The notes beneath the pieces are model-generated. The model was not told where the DNA came from, made no database searches, and worked only from the letters and a program-made list of their open reading frames with translations. A stretch of DNA of 64,000 nt from Polytrichum commune (taxonomy: Eukaryota > Streptophyta > Polytrichopsida > Polytrichales > Polytrichaceae): positions 11,098,001 through 11,162,000 of the forward strand of contig OX485804.1 of NCBI GenBank assembly GCA_950295325.1. The letters are read 5' to 3'. Positions 57,400-64,000 of the stretch are shown in pieces; the first letter of the stretch is position 1, and every line of letters begins with the position of its first letter. A program made the translations under genes and the position numbers.

Positions 57400-57620
57400 A
57401 CTAATATACACTAAATGTGATATTTAGTGTCACTTATTATATAATTTACACAATGCTATATCTCTTTACTATCGATGTAATATTTTACCAAGTAAAAAAC
57501 TGTTAATGTGTTATACATAATGTCCAAACCACAGTATTGACGTTCCTTAGCAAAATATGAGATACAACAATAAATTGATATAACATTGCATAATTTGAAA
57601 TAGTAAGTGATATGCAGTAT
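57400..57620. mobile_element. MITE family L copy
   Basis: TTTAGTGTCACTTATTATATAAT at the left and TAATTTGAAATAGTAAGTGATA at the right, an imperfect inversion; the centre (TTACCAAGTAAAAAACTGTTAA) matches 32455-32690. Edges are approximate. Confidence 0.6.
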
Positions 57621-57654
57621 TGTATTCTTGTATGCGATAATTTCCTATCGCCCC

Positions 57655-57963
57655 TTTTTAAGTTACGTCGGTAATAAGAAGGTTGAAGGTTGAGGATGAG
57701 GTCGATCGGATGACATGTCGGGATAGATGCACACATGTGCGCATTGTTCTGCACAAAATTTCGCCGCTGTTGTGGAAGATCGTTTTCCCACGGAAGAAGA
57801 CACAGGTGCGGCAAGGTAATTCTTGGGAGCTCAGGAATCTGCATCTGTTTGGATGACGATGTAGGGTCATCTGTGTGAAATTATCTTGTGGGGTTTGCAG
57901 CAGCGGTAACAACAATGGCGATGGGTTTGATAGCTTTGCCGCAGGTAGGGGACAGAGGAGGGT

Positions 57964-57994
<31 letters not shown>

Positions 57995-59169
57995 TCAGTC
58001 AAAATCCTTTCTTGGTCGTCGAGAGGGTTTTGGAGCAATGCGTGAACGATGCGGAGGGATGGTTGAGATGGGTTGTGGACAGTGTACCGTAATTGGCACA
58101 GATTTGGGGAGCCGGTGTTGGACAGCTCGTCGAGAATGGTAGGCTTCTGGTGTATGCTTGCTCAGGAGGGGAGGTCTCCTGCATCGAAGAGCTTTGGTTT
58201 TTGGTGTTCTCCATTTCTGGTTTAGGAGAGTAGGCAGTAGTAGTTGACCGAATTACGCACAGAGGACGATCTGTTGGCTTATTTTCTTTCCGGATTGCAG
58301 AGGAAGGAAGGAAGGAAGGAAGGAAGGGAGAGGTGATCATCCAAACCCTCACTACATCATCGCCAGTGCAGAAAAGGACCACTCTTTGAAAGGGGCAGGG
58401 TAGATTACAGAAGCTATGTAGTAGTTTGCCATTTACGCAACAATTACTCTGCGGCAGCGCAGGTGAAGCAAAATCTGAGACAAATTGGGAGAGCTTCGTG
58501 GAACCCTAGCCGGGGCTTGTTGATGGCTCGGAGGGACGATCTCACTGGAGAAGTTTGAGGCACCTGGAATATCTGGTATGGCTGTCCTAGGGTTTAGCTG
58601 GGCAAGGCATCAGCAGCGGAGCCTGGTGAGGGTGGTTCTTCGATGAGCGGAGCACTGTTGGGAGCAATTGAGGTGGAAAACTATACGGAACCATGTGGCC
58701 TAGGGATGTGCTCATGAGGAAGGTTTATGTGCACAAGGATTTGTGTTGGTGTCCCTGTGAGGTCGTTAATGTGTAGGAAGAGAGACAGAGCCTGGTTAGG
58801 GAGCCTGGTAAGGGTGCTTCTACGATGAGTGAAGCACTGTTGGGAGCCAATTGAGGTGACACCTTTGTAGCCGTGTAGTGGCTTATGGATTGCTCATGAG
58901 GGAGGTTTTTGTGGACAAGGATGTTTGTTGGTGTCCCCGTGAGATCGTTAATCTGTAGAGAGAGAGCGAGAGCCTGGTGAGGGTGTTTCTACGATGAGTA
59001 AATCACAGTAGGGAGCAATTGAGGTGGAAAACTTATGGTGCTGTATGGCTGGCGGATTTGCTCATGAGGAAGGTTTATGTGCATATGGATTTTTGTTGAT
59101 GTCCCTGTGAGATCGTTAATGTAGACAGAGAGAGAGAGAGTGAGAGAGAGTGAGAGAGAGGTAGAGTAA
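57655..59169 (+). promoter_or_regulatory. Promoter and 5' UTR region of the trihelix gene
   Basis: GC-richer than its surroundings. Contains (GGCA)n at 57964-57993, (GGAA)n at 58301-58328, three tandem ~170-180 bp repeats (58621-59120) and a GA-rich tract (59121-59160) just before the ATG. Transcription start and any 5' non-coding exon cannot be placed. The minus-strand ORF at 57999-58382 is a low-complexity shadow. Confidence 0.5.
58621..59120 (+). repeat. Three tandem repeats upstream of the trihelix ATG
   Basis: Copies start GCCTGGT(G/A)AGGGTG at 58621, 58803 and 58972 and share CGATGAG(C/T)GGAGCACTGTT, TTGAGGTGG, GCTCATGAGG(A/G)AGG and GGTGTCCC(T/C)GTGAG. Periods are 182 and 169 bp. Confidence 0.9.
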
Positions 59170-61517
59170 ATGGAAGGAGGAGGGAGGGTGGTGATGATGA
59201 TCATGAACACACCGGACGAGATGGATGAAGGGGGTGCGGAGAAACTCTCGGTGTCTCCAAAGGCAAAGCGCATTGCGAGTCCCCGGTGGTCCAAGCACGA
59301 AACCCTAGTCATGATCGAGGCGAAGCGGAAGCACGAGCTGGAGATTCAGCAAGCCAATTCGAAAGGGAGGGCACTGCTCACCGATGTGAACAAATGGGAC
59401 CTTGTGTCCGCGTCTTGCAGAGCTGTTGGCATCGACCGAGACGGCAAGATGTGCAGGAAGAGATGGTTCAATTTGCTCACTGAGTTCAAGAAGATCCGTG
59501 ACTGGCGCAAGAGCAGCAACCGGGTGGACAATTTCTGGGACTTGTCGGGTGACGAGAGGAGGGAGAAGAAGCTGCCAACTGTGTTTGATCACGAAGTCTA
59601 CGTGGCCATGGAGTCTTTCACCACAGGGAAGCCGGGGTTGTTACCGGACTGTTTCGAAAGCAGCGGCACTCGCATGCACACCACCACCACCACCACCACC
59701 ACCACCAACAACAACAACGATGATGGCCTGTTTTCGGAGATTGATCAGGATGGACAGCCGGTGGCCGAGGACGTGCAGTTGGACAATGGATTGTTTCCGC
59801 CTCAGTCCAGAGCTGTGGTGCATGCAAATGGGAATGAATTGAGTTCACCTCCAGAGGCCCCACTGCTTCACCCAGGTATACAAACAAAGCTCTTTCCTGC
59901 TAGCATGTATGGCATGTGGGCCTTCTGTGTTCATTCTTCTTAATTGGACACCCATATTTGAGTGGTATATGGCAAGGCTTGTATTAAGAATGGACACCAA
60001 AAAGACATGTAATGGAATTTGCACATGGGAAGGGGACGAGATCACCTTCGGTGGTGTGATCGGTCTTCTTAATTGGACACGCATGTTTGAGTGGTATATG
60101 TCAAGGTTTGTAATCAAAGATGGACACGAAAATGACATGTTATGGGAACATGGCAACGGGAATGGGATGAGGTCACCTCCGGAAGTGCCACTGCTTCATC
60201 CAGGTAGACAGAGCTCTTCCCTCCTAGCATGTATGCTATCTGGGCCTAAAAATAAGAATGGACACCAAAAAGACATAATGTGTTTACGACATGGAGATGA
60301 TACTGAGATTGGACTGCATCCTCAAAATATAGTCACCATTTTCCAAGGTTCAATTGTGAACATAATTGAGAAGACCTATATGATCATTTAATGAGAAAGA
60401 TAACCTTCACTTTTGCATCCCAACTCCAATTATGAAACCTTATGCGGATACTCTTCTTAATTGAATACCTATATCTGAATGGTATTCGGCAAGGTTTGTA
60501 TGCAAGAATGGACACCAAAAAGACATTTTGTGTTACGATGCTGAGATTGAATGTGTGCTCATAATGTAGACGCCATTACTCTAGGTTCAATTGGGACAGG
60601 GCCTATGTGATCACATAATGAGAAAACACATCTTTACTTTGATCCCCTATAGCTTTTGCATCCCAACTCCAATTCTGAAACTTGAAATAACAATCTGCGC
60701 AATTTATCACAATTGCTAATTGGATGGGATGAGACAATTCCCAATTCTGTGGAGATGGAAGTGCCCACAACACCTTGACTCCTATTTGTATGGGTCTCAT
60801 GTCAGAAGCCAAGCATTTGAGCTCTCACTAGCAGTTGCCCATGACTGCGATTTGATGAAGATACAGAGGGCTGTTGTACTTCACTTTGATTCATGTGTAC
60901 AATATCTTTGCAATTAGAGTTCACTTGAAAAGTGGTGCAATTTACCTTTTTGGACGTGCATGGCATTTATTTAATGTTACCCAGTCCTATATTGTATGCA
61001 TGTTTGGGGACTTCATGTGGGAAGGGAGGTTTTCTTTACATCTTATATAGTTTATCATGCTTTTGAGTAGTGTCTTTATACACAATAGCCATCACTTGTA
61101 ATTGAAACTCAGGACTTGCCACCATGGCGGTCGTAAGATTCCATTACATTTGTTGTTGGAGTTTGTTGGTCAGAGGTCTGTGGTTTCCGGGCATGTAACT
61201 CATGGAGTGGCTGGGAAGCAGGAATGGCAGCAGAACGATCCCGGAACTGGAAGAAGCGGAAGACTCCTGAAGAAGGTGATGGAAAAGATCCATATGCTGC
61301 AATATTAGAGAGCACTAGTAAAAGCTTCCAAGCTGCCTTGACAGAAAGTGTGCAAGCCCAGATTAAGGCACACAGCCGGAGTGTACAAGCTCAGATTGAG
61401 GCTCAGAAGCAAGAACACGAGTTGGACCGAGCTCAGCGCAAGGAACAGGGGGATAGATTGATTGGCGTGCTGACAGCATTGGTTGATACTTTGGGCAAAA
61501 TTGCCGACAAGTTGTAG
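59170..61517 (+). CDS. Trihelix (Myb/SANT-like) transcription factor, two exons
   Basis: Predicted 333-residue nuclear DNA-binding protein of the plant trihelix family. Exon 1 is 59170-59875, exon 2 is 61222-61517. The donor CCCAG|GTATAC and acceptor AAGCAG|GAATGG are phase-compatible (phase 1) and join HP-G-MAAERSRNWKK. Residues 39-112 form the trihelix/Myb-like domain: PRWSKHETLVMIEAKR, KWDLVSASCRAVGI and CRKRWFNLLTEFKKIRDW carry its spaced tryptophans. Residues 171-183 are a Thr/Asn-repeat linker encoded by ACC and AAC triplets. The C-terminal exon is a Gln/Glu/Lys-rich coiled coil (about 260-315) ending LVDTLGKIADKL, typical of family oligomerisation tails. It probably binds GT-like promoter elements; its target genes are not predictable. 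An alternative donor exists at 60204 (see the intron repeat). Confidence 0.88.
59876..61221 (+). repeat. Trihelix intron with tandem ~120-250 bp repeats and a duplicated exon end
   Basis: The block starting CTTCTTAATTGGACACCCATA, with GAGTGGTATATGGCAAGG and AATGGACACCAAAAAGACAT, occurs at about 59935, 60067 and 60442. The last ~35 bp of exon 1 plus donor recur at 60165-60206 (TCACCTCCGGAAGTGCCACT then CATCCAG|GTAGAC). The copy keeps reading phase and encodes MRSPPEVPLLHPG. Confidence 0.8.
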
Positions 61518-63263
61518 GTAATATATTACTACTATCATGGTTTAAAAACCAGGTCACGCAGCTCAGGCATACATTGCTGGACATACACAGGAGGAGCTTC
61601 CAAGCAGCAAGGGATGAAATGATTTGAAGAGTCATGGGGGTTGACACATGGACTTCTGGAGGAATTGTGATGACCAATGGCCTTGGATTCTTCGTAGTCC
61701 ATTTTTGACAGGTGTTTGAATCAAAAAATGACACATGATGATGATGCTTTGGTGGACAGCCCCAACAATTTTTGTCAGAAAATGGTGTGCAAAAGCAGTA
61801 TTGATGAATTGTGCTTCTGCAGCGGACTGGTAGTTGTAAGCAGTCCAGTCCAGGTTTGTAACATACAGGTGTAACTGTACAGCTTCAGAAATTGATTCAC
61901 ATTTTCTGTAGGATTGGATAGAGAGCTGGATAAGTGTATAGTCACAAGCAATCCTGCATGCTCAATGAATTCTAAATGACAATCAAGAACTCACTGTTAA
62001 ATCAGAAATTTGTGTGTCACCACGAAGTTGGTGCAACGACCAGTTGAATCTCATGCTTTTTGTCACGCACAGAATGTAATGCTGTGGACCTTGCTTGCCT
62101 GTTCGAGGTATTCCTTGCCTCCCCAGTTGGGTTGGTTGCTTGTTCTTTTGATCAACTGTTTTAAAATTTGAGGATATGTGTCTGATGTTCAAGAAATCAT
62201 ATATATATATATTTTTGTGCACAGATTGTGTGGTCTCAAATTTTGTTGATAGTGTCAGGCTTACAAGTAGATTGTTGATGAATGAACCTCAGCTGGACAA
62301 GTGTTGTCAATTTAATTGGAACATTTCAGAACCTTCATTATGTATATCCAGATAGATGTTCTGCTCCTATTTGAAAATTTCTTCATGTGTAAGGGTGTGT
62401 TTTCATAGGAGAAAAACTTGTTCCGTCTTACTCTCTCATCAGCAACTTTGAATACAAAAATATTCAGATTGATTGCTTGGCATCTGAATGGTTTTCCAGG
62501 TATTGACTAGGCCCTACACCTAAGGTAGACATGTATCATTTGGACACTTTTCTCTCTGCAGCCACTTCTCATATGATATGAGACACGCGATTGGTGTGAG
62601 ACGATTATCAAAGACATGCAATTGGTGCGAGACGATTATCAAATCCAAATTGTGCCCCTAGCCATTTGCCTCATAACTTTTGGAGCTCAAACGAATATGT
62701 TATTTATTATTGATGTGAAGATTCTAATGTTCATTAAATGGTCAAATTGATCTCCCTCATTTATGTTGACTATTAAACTTGGAATGACTACCAAAATTTG
62801 AGCATTTAGTCTTATCTCCTTCAAACATGTCTTTTTGGTGTTTGTTTTTAGGTGCACACTTAACCACATACCACTCAAATGTAGATGTATGTTTAAGTCT
62901 AGTGTTGGATTAAGTCACATCCGCCTTATATAATAAGAGAATCCAATGATAATTTCTATTCAAATTATGTGCTTGGAACAATCAAACTAATTACTAAGTA
63001 CATACTTGCCTATCCTGGCACCACAATATTTTACTTGTGCACACCTGAAAATATAGTGAATTCAAGTCTGTTGAGTCTATTGGCAAGCTCCTACACATCT
63101 AAAGGCCCTTTGCTCCGAAAATGAATTTGGATTATATAAGTTGGACCTCTTGATCCAGAAAACTTGAATTTTACATACAAGTATTTCTTAAAATTGAGTT
63201 CCAAACACTAAAGTAATTCATATGGTACTTTAGTATGTAGTAGCTGAATGAAGTGAAACAGTG
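61518..63263. other. 3' flank of the trihelix gene, then intergenic DNA
   Basis: 61518 to about 61900 probably includes the 3' UTR; no poly(A) signal is assigned. A short inverted match to the trihelix intron repeat (AACCACATACCACTCAAATG) lies at 62861-62880, and a 35-bp tandem duplication (GCAATTGGTGCGAGACGATT) at 62585-62650. No other gene. Confidence 0.45.
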
Positions 63264-63465
63264 CAATGAACGGTGAGAACCGATTGCTGTAGTTAGAGAT
63301 GAACCGGTTGAGTTTGAGAAATAATCGATTCTAACTCAAGACTTCAGGGAAATTACCGATCCATTTAGAATAATTTACAGAATTTTCCCAATTCAATAAA
63401 GAAAACCCGAAAGATGTTAACATGTAACTGGTTGGTCTCGGAAGCACTAGGATCTTGATCGATTA
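63264..63465 (+). repeat. Dispersed repeat K, copy 4
   Basis: AACGGTGAGAACCGATTGCT, GATGAACCGGTTGAGTTTGA, CAAGACTTCAGGGAAATTAC and AAGATGTTAACATGTAACTG; the longest copy and the best guide to family edges. Confidence 0.65.
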
Positions 63466-63934
63466 TGCCTTAAATCTCCTTGGACACTGGAACGGTGAAA
63501 TTGGATATAGACTAGAATATCCATATTGTGATTTCCAGACTTTCAGATGCAAGCTAGCTATAACTACAACAAGGAATCCAACATGAAACCAAGCCTAGAC
63601 TTTTAGCACAAAGACCTCAAAATTTCCAGTGGTCCCTGTTGGAATAGTGAGCGAGACCCCAACACAGATCCAAATAGCCTCAATAATTAATACAGTTTCA
63701 ATGTAAATTAAAATACAATTGGGTTGCACCCGAACAGTTGACTTGGGAACAGAATTATCATGAGATCCATTTTGCATTACTCTATTTTTAATATTTGTAT
63801 TAAAGAAACATAAAATGTTGACTTGTAAGTACATGGTGGCCATCCAGAGTGACTCACCAATTCCTCACCACATGCACAAGGCCACCGTGGCGTGCCACCT
63901 GGAGCCTCCGTGGCGATCTCCGACGGAACTCCCT
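63466..63934. other. Intergenic DNA
   Basis: AT-rich, becoming GC-richer after 63850. No gene recognised. Confidence 0.5.
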
Positions 63935-64000
63935 AGGGAACGTCGAGGGCGCATAAGGGAACATAAGGAACGTAGAGGGCGCATTAGGGAACATAGGGAA
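63935..64000. repeat. 30-bp minisatellite at the right edge
   Basis: GGGAACGTCGAGGGCGCATA (63936) recurs 30 bp later as AGGAACGTAGAGGGCGCATT (63966), and a third unit starts before the window ends. Confidence 0.75.

Noticed and set aside
57999-58382. 127-codon minus-strand ORF upstream of the trihelix gene
   Set aside because: Low-complexity Pro/Ser/Thr sequence crossing GGAA and GGCA microsatellites, without a domain or splice context.
59618-59887. Antisense ORF rich in Trp and Cys over the trihelix Thr repeat
   Set aside because: Produced by the complement of the ACC repeat; the sense strand is a well-supported exon.

Overview
This window looks like nuclear DNA of a land plant with a large, repeat-dense genome. 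Three plant-type genes sit in 64 kb, and nearly everything else is mobile DNA in many stages of decay. The gene families (DWF1/DIMINUTO sterol reductase, calmodulin-like EF-hand protein, trihelix factor), plant-type CACTA termini and a Stowaway element support a plant. The DWF1 protein is clearly diverged from the flowering-plant form as I know it, so a fern, lycophyte or other non-flowering lineage is possible, but the sequence alone does not settle this. There are no bacterial operons, rRNA genes or convincing tRNA genes.

Layout. 1-2098 (minus): the first two exons of DWF1, split by an intron made of degenerate ~200-bp repeats; its upstream region is copied several times out to about 3600. 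3.6-21 kb: intergenic DNA full of short DNA transposons, including a TTA-flanked MITE that contains a seven-copy 169-bp array (7257-8780), a ~237-bp hairpin repeat array (11.75-13.27 kb) and tRNA-derived SINEs. 21.1-31.2 kb (plus): a dead LINE with a 2A-like motif, an apurinic-type endonuclease, reverse transcriptase, an unassigned domain, RNase H and a C-terminal zinc-finger-like end. A 2.13-kb solo LTR splits it at 25262-27391. 31-35.8 kb: more MITEs. 36504-37295 (minus): an intronless calmodulin-like gene with a GC-rich upstream region. 38.4-57.6 kb: CACTA ends, SINEs, a hAT-like MITE and a fold-back element nested inside another transposon. 59170-61517 (plus): a two-exon trihelix gene with tandem repeats in its upstream region and intron. 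The last 2.4 kb is intergenic.

The genes do not form a pathway together: one makes sterols, one is a calcium sensor and one is a DNA-binding factor. The coherent system here is the mobile DNA. The LINE and one branch of the SINE family appear to share a 3' tail, which suggests a LINE/SINE partnership. At least four MITE families share GGGCC-type ends and TAA/TTA target duplications, which suggests one PIF/Harbinger-like transposase supplied from elsewhere in the genome. No intact transposase or reverse transcriptase is present. Boundaries were read by eye from terminal repeats and target duplications. Those with a stated duplication are the most reliable; the older repeat families have approximate edges.
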